Assembly: GCA_951812325.1 (NCBI GenBank)
Contig: OX638294.1
Span: forward strand, 4,068,859 to 4,132,858
Reading direction: 5' to 3'
From: an uncultured Thermoanaerobaculia bacterium
GTDB taxonomy: Bacteria > Acidobacteriota > Thermoanaerobaculia > Multivoradales > Multivoraceae
DNA: 64,000 nt
Part shown: in pieces, positions 1 to 7,446 of the stretch
Layout of the letters: each line of letters begins with the position of its first letter
Position numbering within the stretch: the first letter of the stretch is position 1
Translations under genes and position numbers: made by a program
Notes under the pieces: generated by a model
What the model was told of the DNA's origin: nothing
Seen by the model: only the letters and a program-made list of their open reading frames with translations
The model's database searches: none

Positions 1-549
1 CGGGAACGCTACGACGCGGCGGGGCGCGACACGGGGCGGGCTTTCGCGGCGCTGGAGAAGCCGCTGATCGCGATGATCCGCGGGTACTGCCTGGGCGGCG
101 GCCTGGCCACTGCGCTCCACGCCGACCTTCGCGTCGCCTCCGACGACTCGTTGTTCGGCATCCCGGCCGGGCGTCTGGGCGTCGGCTACGGCTTCGCCGG
201 GATCAAGGTGCTGGTGGACCTTGTCGGTCCGTCGCGCACCAGCGAGATCCTGCTGACGGCGCGACGGTTCACCGCCGCCGAGGCGCACCGGATGGGGCTG
301 ATCGATCGCGTGACGACCGTGGACGAACTCGAGGGCGCCGTCCGCGGTCTGGCCGGCGGCATGGCCGCGAATGCTCCGCTCACGCTGCGCGCGGCCAAGC
401 GCGCGATCAGGGAAGCCGCAAAGGACCCGGACCGCCGCGACCTGGACCGGGTCAGGCAACTCGTCGAGGACTGCTTCCGTTCCGAGGACTACGTAGAGGG
501 ACGCAGGGCGTTCCTGGAGAAGCGGCCGCCGCGCTTCCGGGGCCGATAG
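1..549 (+). CDS. Enoyl-CoA hydratase/isomerase family protein, 5' end outside window
   Basis: Crotonase-superfamily protein, expected to hydrate or isomerise an acyl-CoA double bond in fatty-acid or related CoA-ester breakdown in the cytoplasm. The reading frame is open from base 1, so the start lies upstream; 182 residues are visible. The stretch around residues 22-60 (EKPLIAMIRGYCLGGGLATALHAD) is the crotonase oxyanion-hole region, with the GGG turn before the helix that carries HADLRVAS. The C-terminal part (TARRFTAAEAHRMGLIDRV, then a helical end) is the usual trimerisation region. The substrate cannot be told from this fragment; a glutamate pair typical of classical hydratases is not obvious, so isomerase or another crotonase activity is possible. 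The stop is followed by a 200-base gap before the next gene. Confidence 0.88.
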   Translation, partial: RERYDAAGRDTGRAFAALEKPLIAMIRGYCLGGGLATALHADLRVASDDSLFGIPAGRLGVGYGFAGIKVLVDLVGPSRTSEILLTARRFTAAEAHRMGLIDRVTTVDELEGAVRGLAGGMAANAPLTLRAAKRAIREAAKDPDRRDLDRVRQLVEDCFRSEDYVEGRRAFLEKRPPRFRGR

Positions 550-755
550 GGCTTCCTGTCGAAGTGCGGTCCGAGATGGGCTGCCAGCCGAGCGCCATGA
601 ACGAAGCCTTGCTGGAACTCGGGGAACGTCACCGTCCTGCGCGGTGGCCGGCGCGCGCTCGACGGCGCGACGCCGGCTGCCTTGGCTGCGGAAGCTGCCG
701 GTCCCGCGGAAAACGGCAAGACCTGACTGCTCCGAACGCGCTACGATGCCCGCGA

Positions 756-1811
756 ATGCCCGCACAACGACTGCCCACCCTGGCGACGACCGTCGCCCTG
801 CTAGCCGTCGCCGTCCCGCTCGCCGCCACCGACAGCCCCGGCTGCTCGGCCCGTACCGCATCCAGTGTGTCAGCCGCCGCACAGGCGGGCGCCAGCGTCG
901 ACCTGGAACTCGCCCACGACGGCCTGACCCGCGGCTACCGCCTCCACCTGCCGGCCGGCCACGACGGCGCCCAGGCTCTGCCGCTCTGGCTGCACGTCCA
1001 CGGCTACACCGGCAGCGCCGCCCACAGCGACGGCTGGACGGGGCTCTCGGAGCTCGCCGATCGCGAGGGCTTCGTCGTCGTGTTCCCGCAGGGCACGTCG
1101 TTCGAGGCGCCGCTCGGCGACGGGGCGGGGGGCCGGAGCGCCACGATCACGTCCTGGAACGACCTCGCCTGCAGCGCGCCGTTGAAGCCGGAGGCGCCGG
1201 CCTGCCGGGAGGACGCGAGTCCGTACCCCTGCCCGCCGGAGTGCGGAACCTGCGGGCCCTGCAACTGGTGCTCGTGCCATGACGACGTCGGCTACGTCGC
1301 CGCCCTGATCGACCATCTCTCGGCGGAGCTCTGCATCGACACGGACCGCGTCTTCGCCTCCGGCTACAGCAACGGCGGCATGTTCGTGCACCGGCTCGGA
1401 TGCGCCCTCGGCGACCGCCTCGCCGCGGTCGCGCCGATGCACGGCTATCTGGCGCGGGGCTTCGACTGCGCGGCGGAAGCGCCCGGCCCGTCGATGCTGC
1501 TGGTCGGCGGCGCCGCGGACCGCACCGTGCCGATTGACGGTTCGCATGCCGACGACGGCTACATCTACACCTCGCAGCGGGGAGTGGCGGAGAAGTGGGC
1601 CGGGGCCCGGTCCTGCGCTGCCGAGCCGGTTGCGGTCGAGACGCCCTGGGACGGACGTCGCGGGTTGACCTGCGTCGAGTATCCCGGCTGCGCCGGCGGT
1701 CGGGCCGTCCGCAGTTGTTCCTGGAACGACGCCCACGTCTGGCCGCGGGACGACGCCGGCAACTTCGGCGGCGAGCTGCTGTGGGCCTTCTTCAGCAGGG
1801 CACGACAGTAG
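756..1811 (+). CDS. Secreted PHB-depolymerase/feruloyl-esterase-like serine esterase
   Basis: Predicted exported alpha/beta-hydrolase of the polyhydroxybutyrate depolymerase/LpqC family, 351 residues, acting on ester polymers or aryl esters outside the cytoplasm. The start ATG is chosen because it opens directly onto a signal peptide (a hydrophobic run ending near LAVAVPLAA); the frame is open 64 codons further upstream but that stretch is Arg/Cys-rich and looks non-coding. The nucleophile elbow GYSNGG lies at about residues 203-208 (Ser about 205). Candidate acid and base residues are Asp in GGAADRTVPIDG and His in NDAHVWP. Many cysteines (for example CPPECGTCGPCNWCSCHDD) suggest disulfides, consistent with export. 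It is a single gene with no obvious partner. The family is well supported; the substrate is not known. Confidence 0.85.
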   Translation: MPAQRLPTLATTVALLAVAVPLAATDSPGCSARTASSVSAAAQAGASVDLELAHDGLTRGYRLHLPAGHDGAQALPLWLHVHGYTGSAAHSDGWTGLSELADREGFVVVFPQGTSFEAPLGDGAGGRSATITSWNDLACSAPLKPEAPACREDASPYPCPPECGTCGPCNWCSCHDDVGYVAALIDHLSAELCIDTDRVFASGYSNGGMFVHRLGCALGDRLAAVAPMHGYLARGFDCAAEAPGPSMLLVGGAADRTVPIDGSHADDGYIYTSQRGVAEKWAGARSCAAEPVAVETPWDGRRGLTCVEYPGCAGGRAVRSCSWNDAHVWPRDDAGNFGGELLWAFFSRARQ

Positions 1812-1949
1812 AGCCGCCAGACCTGCCGCAGGCTCCATGCTGGCCCCGGCACTAACCTCACCGGGACCTCGCGCCGCGTCACTTGCAGCGCAACGCCCGG
1901 CGGCGCAGGCCTGCGGGAACAGACGCCCATCGGTCGCGGCCGAAGACTG

Positions 1950-2052
1950 CCGTTCGTGGTCGACGCGGCCAGGAGAGCAGGAGCGGCGGTGGCCGCAGGT
2001 GGCTGCCGCCCACCACGCCGTTCGTGACCAACGTCGCCAGGAGAGCAGGAGC
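1950..2052. repeat. Pair of imperfect 35-bp direct repeats
   Basis: Two copies of a 35-base sequence lie at 1950-1984 and 2018-2052, 68 bases apart, in the 262-base gap between the esterase and the convergent LDH2-type gene. The last 15 bases (ccaggagagcaggag) are identical in both copies and the first eight (ccgttcgt) are too; the middle differs. No gene is visible in this gap. Function unknown; a remnant of a small repeat family or a local duplication. Confidence 0.6.
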
Positions 2053-2073
2053 GTGCTCCTCGCGACAGCGCGG

Positions 2074-3126
2074 CTACAACGCTGCGACCACCCCTGGGAC
2101 CAGGGCGGTCAGCGCTTCGAGTCTGGCCGGATCGACTCCCAGCCGCGCGCCTGCGGCGACGATCTGACGCCAGGACTCGGCGTCCACGGGAATCGCTTCC
2201 GCGCGCTCGACGCGCATCGCGCGTTCCGGGTCACCCGGCGCCAGCACCGGCTCTTCCGGGTCGGCGGCGGGCGACGCCTTGACGTGGGCGATCAACGCCT
2301 CCAGTTCGTGTTCCATGGCTGAGCGTTCGACCAGGCGTTCCGGATCGAACACGACCATGAACATGTTGTTGACGATCGTGCCTTCCACCTCGTGTTCGGG
2401 CTGCGAGGTGTGGCCTCCGCTCATCATGCCGCCGAGGAGTTCGCAGAACACGGCCAGGCCGTAGCCCTTGTGGTCGCCGAAGGAGGTGAGCGCCCCGGCG
2501 GGCTGCTGGAAGAGGACGCTCGGGTCGCGGGTCGTCCGGCCTCGGTGATCGATCAGGGAGCCCTCCGGCGCCTGTTCGCCCCTGTTGTGCGCCACGCGCG
2601 CCTTGCCGTGGGCGATGCGGCTGGTCGCCATGTCGAGAAGCACCGGCGGCTGCCTGTCGCTGCCGGGAAGCGACAGGCAGATCGGATTCGTCGAGTAGCG
2701 GGCGTCGGTGCCCCGGTACGGCGCAACCAGGGCCTGGTGGCCGACGACGTTGACGAAGTGGAGCGAGGCGAAGCCGGCGTCCGCCGCCTGTTCGCCGTAG
2801 GTGCCGATCCGGCCCAGGTGGTGGCAGTTGCGGACCGGCGCGAGGACGATGCCGGTGCCGCGGCAGCGCTCGATGGCTGCGTCCGTCGCCTGGCGCCCGA
2901 CTACCTGGCCGTAGCCCATGCCGCCGTCGAACATCATGATCGCGCCGTCGTCGCGGACCAGTTCGACGGTCCGGTTCGGCTTCAGCGTCTCGTTGCCGAG
3001 GCTCCGCTCGTAGGCGGGAAGCATGCCGACGCCGTGGCTGTCGTGGCCAGAGAGGTTCGCGAGCACGAGGTGGTCGGCGACGATGCGCGCCTCCTCCGGC
3101 TCACTGCCGCCCGCTTCGAGGATCAT
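2074..3126 (-). CDS. Malate/L-lactate (LDH2/YiaK-type) dehydrogenase
   Basis: NAD(P)-dependent 2-hydroxyacid or ketimine reductase of the LDH2/MDH2 family, cytoplasmic, normally a homodimer. Signature elements are visible: the GHDSHGVGM segment near the N terminus, the CHHLGRIGTYGEQA segment, the STNPICLSLPG region that lines the active site, and GDHKGYGLAVFCELLGG near the C-terminal half. The substrate (malate, lactate, ureidoglycolate, 2,3-diketogulonate or an imino acid) cannot be read from sequence. The given start is the first ATG, but family-like sequence (HPQALREAAS) continues in frame upstream with no ATG, GTG or TTG before the stop at about 3222; a CTG at 3172-3174 preceded by AAGGAG is the better match and would add 16 residues. 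Located just downstream of vapC on the same strand. Confidence 0.88.
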   Translation of the reverse strand: MILEAGGSEPEEARIVADHLVLANLSGHDSHGVGMLPAYERSLGNETLKPNRTVELVRDDGAIMMFDGGMGYGQVVGRQATDAAIERCRGTGIVLAPVRNCHHLGRIGTYGEQAADAGFASLHFVNVVGHQALVAPYRGTDARYSTNPICLSLPGSDRQPPVLLDMATSRIAHGKARVAHNRGEQAPEGSLIDHRGRTTRDPSVLFQQPAGALTSFGDHKGYGLAVFCELLGGMMSGGHTSQPEHEVEGTIVNNMFMVVFDPERLVERSAMEHELEALIAHVKASPAADPEEPVLAPGDPERAMRVERAEAIPVDAESWRQIVAAGARLGVDPARLEALTALVPGVVAAL

Positions 3127-3219
3127 CGAAGCTGCTTCGCGCAGCGCCTGTGGATGGATGTGGAGCGATTCCAGGGGGTGCTCTCCTTCTCTTGCGTCGG
3201 CGGCGTGGAAGCCGCGATC

Positions 3220-3654
3220 CTAGCGAGCACCTACCGGGTTCACGAGTTCGATACCGGGGAAACGGGCGAAGTCGCGGTCGGTCGTGGCGATCGCGGCGCC
3301 GTGTTCGAGCGCCAGGGCGGCGAGGTGTGCGTCCATCACCATCGGGCCCCGGGCCTGCCCGCTCACACACAGATCGCTCAGGATCGTCCAGGTTCGTGGC
3401 CCCGGTTGCAGCATCCTGGCGTTCGGCAGGGCCAGCCACGCTCGAATCAGGGAGCAGGCTTCGTTCGGTGTCAGGGGACGCGAGAAGACGCGGCGATCCG
3501 AGGCGATCCGGACGAACGCCAACAGGGTGACGAGCGCGAAGCCGACAGAGCGCCCGGACGAAAGCTCGGCCTCGAGCCAGCGCTTCGACGCCTCCTGGTG
3601 CGGACTCCCGGAGTCGTAGGCGTAGAGCAACACGTTGGCGTCGACCAGCGTCAT
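3220..3654 (-). CDS. vapC: PIN-domain ribonuclease toxin, VapC family
   Basis: Predicted Mg-dependent endoribonuclease toxin of a Type II toxin-antitoxin pair, 144 residues, about the normal length. The four acidic positions of a PIN active site can be placed: Asp5 in VDANVLLYAYD, a Glu in NEACSLI, Asp in MVMDAHLAALALE and Asp in ATTDRDFARFPG. The gene begins inside the end of the antitoxin gene (four-base ATGA overlap at 3651-3654), the usual translational coupling of vapBC. The downstream neighbour on the same strand is the LDH2-type dehydrogenase, which is probably unrelated. Target RNA unknown. Confidence in the family is high because both the PIN motifs and the paired ribbon-helix-helix-like antitoxin are present. 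Confidence 0.93.
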   Translation of the reverse strand: MTLVDANVLLYAYDSGSPHQEASKRWLEAELSSGRSVGFALVTLLAFVRIASDRRVFSRPLTPNEACSLIRAWLALPNARMLQPGPRTWTILSDLCVSGQARGPMVMDAHLAALALEHGAAIATTDRDFARFPGIELVNPVGAR

Positions 3655-3896
3655 CGGCGGGCTGGACCGTCGAGGACGTCGAGCAGGCCGCTGATGTCGT
3701 GCAGGTCGAATCCCGATCGCAGACCCATGGGTCGTGCCTCCACCGTGAAGGGGACTGCGAGCTCCTCTTCGCCGGGCGCCTCGAACCCCCGACGAAGAGT
3801 GATGTTCACGATCTTCTTCATCGTCGCGCCGGTGCGCACCATCTCGTCGCGCACTTTGGCGGCGACGTCGTCGTCCAGCGTCAGGGTTGTCCTCAT
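3651..3896 (-). CDS. vapB: VapB-type ribbon-helix-helix antitoxin
   Basis: Antitoxin partner of the adjacent PIN toxin, 81 residues. The N terminus MRTTLTLDDDVAAKVRDEM is the beta-strand plus helix of a ribbon-helix-helix DNA-binding domain, followed by a helix (KKIVNITLRRGFE) and an acidic, flexible tail (EELAVPFTVEARPMGLRSGFDLHDISGLLDVL) that should wrap the toxin. It is the first gene of the two-gene unit and overlaps vapC by four bases. The promoter immediately upstream contains a palindrome, so autorepression by the VapBC complex is likely. The -10 box ends only seven bases before the ATG, so the message is probably leaderless, and no Shine-Dalgarno site is visible. Confidence 0.9.
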   Translation of the reverse strand: MRTTLTLDDDVAAKVRDEMVRTGATMKKIVNITLRRGFEAPGEEELAVPFTVEARPMGLRSGFDLHDISGLLDVLDGPARR

Positions 3897-3903
3897 GGCA
3901 CGG

Positions 3904-3937
3904 ATGCTAAGGTTGGAGCATCACGATGTCAATCGTG
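3904..3937 (-). promoter_or_regulatory. vapBC promoter with palindromic operator
   Basis: On the minus strand a consensus -35 box TTGACA (3932-3927) is followed by a 17-base spacer and the -10-like TAGCAT (3909-3904). The perfect inverted repeat CACGAT-TGAC-ATCGTG (3937-3922) covers the -35 box. A start site about 7 bases after the -10 box would coincide with the vapB ATG. The 256 bases beyond this (3938-4193) hold no gene I can recognise. Confidence 0.75.
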
Positions 3938-4193
3938 ACGCATCTTCGATTCACGCCCGATACCCGAGGATGCCGTAAGCAGGCAGGTCGTCGGCGATGC
4001 ACGATCCGGCAGAACGCGGCGGGCGTCCGAGGTCCCACGACATCAAGTTCTCCGAGTGGTCGGTTCTCCACGTCCGGTCGAGTATCGGCATCGAGCCGGT
4101 TGGCCGGCATCCAGGGCCAGATCGACGGCCTCCGAGGCGACGGTGGTCCGCGCCGCCCGCGCTTGGGGACAGGGGCGGTAAGCTGACGCTTCG

Positions 4194-5582
4194 ATGCGCC
4201 CCTCCACAGCGTCGCCTTTCGTGGCGGCTGGTTTGTTGCTCGTGTTCGGCGCGGCCGGGCCCGGGCTCGCCCAACCCGACCCCGGGTCGGGGTGGATCGA
4301 CCTGACTGCGGGCGGCCTCGAGCACGGGTGGCGGCAGCTGGGCGGCGTGGCGGAGTACGCGCTCGACGGCGACACGGTGGTCGGCGCCTCCGTCATCGAG
4401 ACGCCGAACTCCTTTCTGGCGACGAAGGAGGAGTACGGCGACTTCGCGTTGCAGCTGGAGTTCAGGATCGACGAGGGGTTGAACGCAGGCATTCAGATCC
4501 GCAGTCACAGTGATCCGGTCTATCGCAACGGGGTGGTGCACGGCTATCAGGTCGAGATCGACCCGAGTGAACGTGCCTGGTCGGCGGGAATCTACGACGA
4601 GTCACGGCGCGGCTGGCTCTTTCCCCTGTCCCTGAACGCGGCGGCCAGCCGGGCGCTTCGCCAGGGAAGCTGGAACCGCCTCTACATCGAGGCGATCGGC
4701 CCGGCGATTCGCACCTGGCTGAACGACGTGCCGGCGGCGTACCTGCTGGACGAGATGACGCTCAGCGGCTTCATCGCGTTGCAGGTGCACTCGGTCGGGC
4801 CGGAGCAGGGCGGGTTGCAGGTGCGCTACCGCAACGTCCGTCTGCGCACGGAGGACCTGGCGCCCCGGAGCGGGGAGTTCCCCTACATCGTCGACACGCG
4901 TCCGAACCGGCTGTCCGAAGCGGAAGCGGCCCTCGGCTGGCGTCTGCTCTTCGACGGAAGGAGCACGGAGGCCTGGCGCGGCGTCAACCGCGAGGAGTTC
5001 CCGGCCACGGGTTGGGAAGTGCGCGGCGGCGAACTCACCCTGGTGGCGGCGAATGCCGGTCAACCCCGGGGCGGCAGCATCGTGACCCGGGAGACGTTCT
5101 CGGCGTTCGAACTCCAGCTGGAGTTCCGGTTGGCCGAGGGCGCGAACAGCGGCATCAAGTACCTGGTGACCGAGGGCCGCGACTCTCCCCCGGACACGTC
5201 TGCGGCCTTCGAATACCAGCTCCTGGACGACCTGCGGCACCCGGATGCACGGGCCGGCAGGGACGGCAACCGCACGCTGGCGTCGCTCTACGATCTGCTG
5301 CCCGCCGCGAAGCCGTCCCGCTTCGTCAAGGGGCCTGGTCGCTTCAACCACGCCCGCATCGCCGTCCGCCCCGATGGCCGCGTGGAACACTGGCTGAACC
5401 ACGTCCCGGTGCTGATGTTCGACCGCAATTCGCGAGAACTCGACGAGGCGATCGCCCTTGGCAGGTTCGCCGGCCGCGACGGCTTCGGCGAGTGGCCGCA
5501 GGGCCGGATCCTGCTCCAGGACGACGGCGACGAGGTCGCCTTCCGCAGCATCAAGGTCCGCCGGCTGGACGAGACGCCGTAG
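4194..5582 (+). CDS. Exported two-domain DUF1080 (3-keto-disaccharide hydrolase-like) protein
   Basis: Secreted protein of 462 residues with a signal peptide (residues 1-25, ending GPGLAQ) and two tandem concanavalin-like DUF1080 domains, roughly residues 30-215 and 240-460. Each domain shows the family pattern: a GW..L.(D/T)G opening, FLATKEEYGDFALQLEFRI with NAGIQIRS in the first, and ETFSAFELQLEFRLAEGANSGIKYLV in the second, each followed by GYQVEID or FEYQLLDD and ending in RSIKVRRL-type strands. DUF1080 proteins include 3-keto-glycoside hydrolases and glycan-binding proteins of environmental bacteria, so a role in extracellular or periplasmic sugar processing is likely; the substrate is unknown. 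The ATG is preferred because it opens straight onto the signal peptide. It stands alone between vapBC and the LarA-like gene. Confidence 0.85.
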   Translation: MRPSTASPFVAAGLLLVFGAAGPGLAQPDPGSGWIDLTAGGLEHGWRQLGGVAEYALDGDTVVGASVIETPNSFLATKEEYGDFALQLEFRIDEGLNAGIQIRSHSDPVYRNGVVHGYQVEIDPSERAWSAGIYDESRRGWLFPLSLNAAASRALRQGSWNRLYIEAIGPAIRTWLNDVPAAYLLDEMTLSGFIALQVHSVGPEQGGLQVRYRNVRLRTEDLAPRSGEFPYIVDTRPNRLSEAEAALGWRLLFDGRSTEAWRGVNREEFPATGWEVRGGELTLVAANAGQPRGGSIVTRETFSAFELQLEFRLAEGANSGIKYLVTEGRDSPPDTSAAFEYQLLDDLRHPDARAGRDGNRTLASLYDLLPAAKPSRFVKGPGRFNHARIAVRPDGRVEHWLNHVPVLMFDRNSRELDEAIALGRFAGRDGFGEWPQGRILLQDDGDEVAFRSIKVRRLDETP

Positions 5583-5705
5583 CCTTGGGCTTGGCAGCCC
5601 GTGAAGAAGTCACGCGGCATTCGCGCGGACGTGCATCCGCCGATCTGCAAGAAGCAGGATGGCAGCGTGCCTTCACCGGTCGCCCCTGCGCGTAGGATTC
5701 CGGGC

Positions 5706-6977
5706 ATGCGCGTGCGCCTGGCCTACGGCCGCAGCGGCCTCGTGATCGAGGCGCCGCGGGAGCGGACGACCGTGATCGAGCCGCGCCAAGCCCCGGCGCT
5801 TCGCGATCCGGAGGCGGCTCTGAAGGCGGCGTTGCGTCGGCCGGTCTCCGGGCCGCCGCTCCGGCAGCTGGCGCGACCCGGGCAGTCCGCGGCGATCTCC
5901 GTGTGCGACATCACCCGGGCGCAGCCCCGCCGGGAGATGGTCGGCGCGGTGTTGCGGGAGCTCGACGGCATCGTTCGCCCGGAGGACGTGACGATCCTGA
6001 TCGCGACGGGTACGCACCGCGCGAACACGCCGGACGAACTCCGCGCGATGCTCGGCGACGAGATCCTGAACTCCTGCCGGGTGATCAACCACGACGCCCG
6101 CGACGAGTCGTCCCTGGTCGATCTGGGCGAGAGCGCCAACGGCGTTCCGACCCGGCTCTGCCGCCACTGGCTCGAGGCGGATCTCCGGATCACGACCGGC
6201 TTCGTCGAGCCGCACTTCTTCGCGGGTTTCTCGGGCGGCCCGAAGATGGTCGCTCCCGGTCTTGCCGGTCTCGACACCGTGCTTGCCCTGCATGACGCCG
6301 CCCGCGTCGGCGACCCTCGTTCGACCTGGGGAATCATCGACGAGAACCCGCTCCACACCGATATCCGCGCGATAGCGGCTCGGCCCGAGGCGAAACCGCA
6401 CTTCAGCATGGACGTTCTGCTGGACAGGCAGCAGAGGATCACCCACGTCTTCGCGGGCGAACTCTTCGAGATGCACCGTCGCGCCTGTGCGGCTGCGAAG
6501 CCCATCGCGATGCGGGAGACCGGGCGGCGCTTCGAGGTCGTCGTGACGACGAACTCCGGTTATCCGCTCGACCAGAATCTCTACCAGGCAGTCAAGGGGA
6601 TGTCCGCGGCGGCGCAGGTCGTGGCCGACGGCGGCACGATCCTCTGCGCCGCCGAGTGCAGCGACGGCATCCCCGACCATGGCCGCTACGCCGAGTTGCT
6701 CGGCCGCGGCGGTTCGCCGGAGGAGCTGCTTCAGCAGATCGAGGCACGGCCTGTTACCGAACCGGATCAGTGGCAGGTACAGGTCCAGGCGATGATCCAG
6801 CGCCGCGCGCGGGTCCTGGTCAAGGCCGACGGCCTGACCGCGGAGCAGCTTGCAGCCGCCCACTTCGAGCCGGCGCAGGACCTGGATGAGGCAATCGTCG
6901 AATGCCTTGCAGCTCAGCCCGACGGACGCGTCTGCGTGCTGCCCGAGGGGCCGCAGACGATCCCGTACGTTGCCTGA
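5706..6977 (+). CDS. larA: LarA-like nickel-pincer-dependent racemase family protein (DUF2088)
   Basis: Member of the lactate racemase superfamily, whose founding enzyme uses a covalently bound nickel-pincer nucleotide to racemise 2-hydroxy acids. The protein has 423 residues, the normal length. Visible hallmarks are CDITRAQPRREM (the D-x-TR-x-x-P motif), IATGTHRANTPDEL, the INHDARD segment, EPHFFAGFSGGPKMVAPGLAG with the Lys expected to carry the cofactor, and the C-terminal LVKADGLTAEQ region. The start ATG is placed at MRVRLAYG, the typical beginning of the family; an in-frame ATG 35 codons upstream gives a non-conserved extension. No cofactor-synthesis genes (larB, larC, larE) are visible in this window, so cofactor must come from elsewhere or the substrate and activity differ. 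The LDH2-type gene nearby could share substrates, but this is speculative. Confidence 0.85.
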   Translation: MRVRLAYGRSGLVIEAPRERTTVIEPRQAPALRDPEAALKAALRRPVSGPPLRQLARPGQSAAISVCDITRAQPRREMVGAVLRELDGIVRPEDVTILIATGTHRANTPDELRAMLGDEILNSCRVINHDARDESSLVDLGESANGVPTRLCRHWLEADLRITTGFVEPHFFAGFSGGPKMVAPGLAGLDTVLALHDAARVGDPRSTWGIIDENPLHTDIRAIAARPEAKPHFSMDVLLDRQQRITHVFAGELFEMHRRACAAAKPIAMRETGRRFEVVVTTNSGYPLDQNLYQAVKGMSAAAQVVADGGTILCAAECSDGIPDHGRYAELLGRGGSPEELLQQIEARPVTEPDQWQVQVQAMIQRRARVLVKADGLTAEQLAAAHFEPAQDLDEAIVECLAAQPDGRVCVLPEGPQTIPYVA

Positions 6978-6980
6978 CAT

Positions 6981-6997
6981 CCCCTCCGCTGGAGGGG
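6981..6997 (+). terminator. Possible terminator hairpin after the LarA-like gene
   Basis: Four bases after the stop codon lies the perfect inverted repeat CCCCTCC-GCT-GGAGGGG. There is no following T run, so termination strength is uncertain. Confidence 0.4.
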
Positions 6998-7104
6998 CGC
7001 TCAAGAAGTCGCTGTGGCCCAGGGAGCGGCCGGTGTCATCGCCGATGCGGGTTTCGCCGCCGACTTGAGGGCGGCGGCGACGGCCGCCTCGACCGACGTA
7101 GTCG

Positions 7105-7254
7105 ATGAGGGTGGCGCTCGCCGACCTGCGGCTCGATCATCTCTGGGTGATCTACCCTGGAGACAGACCCTGCGAGCTGGACGAGCAGATATCCGTTCTG
7201 CCGTTGGGAGATGTTCCGGGTCTGGCGGACCGCATTTCGAGCGCCTCAGGCTGA
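7105..7254 (+). pseudogene. C-terminal scrap of a DUF4143-type ATPase
   Basis: Forty-nine codons beginning MRVALADLRLDHLWVIYPG and ending SSASG resemble the C-terminal end of AAA-type ATPases with a DUF4143 domain, where a nuclease-fold tail ends in a strand like LDRLYVVYPG followed by LxxxI..LPL. An in-frame stop lies directly upstream (7099-7101), so nothing before it is translated with it. Its last 20 codons (from SVLPLGDVPGL) recur almost identically at 9412-9471, where they are joined to a different N terminus. The assignment to DUF4143 is from memory of the family and is tentative; the fact that it is a duplicated fragment is read directly from the sequence. The 100 bases before it (7004-7104) hold no recognisable gene. 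Confidence 0.45.
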
Positions 7255-7261
7255 TGCAGCC

Positions 7262-7388
7262 CGGCGGCCTGTGGAAGGGCCATCGAGAGATGCACATCGA
7301 GCCTGATTGGTTGTTGATCCATCGCGTGAAAGGAACCGACTTGCACCTCGTTCGCACCGGTACCCACTCGGACCTCTTCAAGAAGTAG
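7262..7388 (+). pseudogene. 3' fragment of a YafQ/RelE-type toxin gene
   Basis: The last 41 codons (GGLWKGHREMHIEPDWLL onward to LFKK-stop) match the C terminus of the complete toxin gene at 11034-11312 with a single residue difference (His for Tyr at the start of the HRVKG segment). Everything upstream of the GLWKG segment is missing and replaced by the ATPase-tail scrap. The match continues past the stop codon through the 58 bases leading to the Uma2 gene, so toxin tail and Uma2 gene were duplicated as one block. It is not functional as a toxin: the N-terminal helices are gone. Confidence 0.8.
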
Positions 7389-7446
7389 AGCCGCCGTCGC
7401 AGGTGGGGTCTCCTGCGGCGCCGAGCGCGGTGGTAGCTTCGGGACG

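Noticed and set aside
564..755. N-terminal extension of the esterase gene
   Set aside because: The first 64 codons are Arg/Cys-rich and precede a clear signal peptide, so the later ATG is preferred.
2392..3978. A 528-codon plus-strand frame across the LDH2 and vapBC genes
   Set aside because: It is antisense to three recognisable genes and shows no conserved features.
7014..7388. A 124-codon frame ending in a toxin-like tail
   Set aside because: It joins unrelated scraps in a single frame by chance; only its last 41 codons are toxin-like, and the N-terminal toxin helices are missing.
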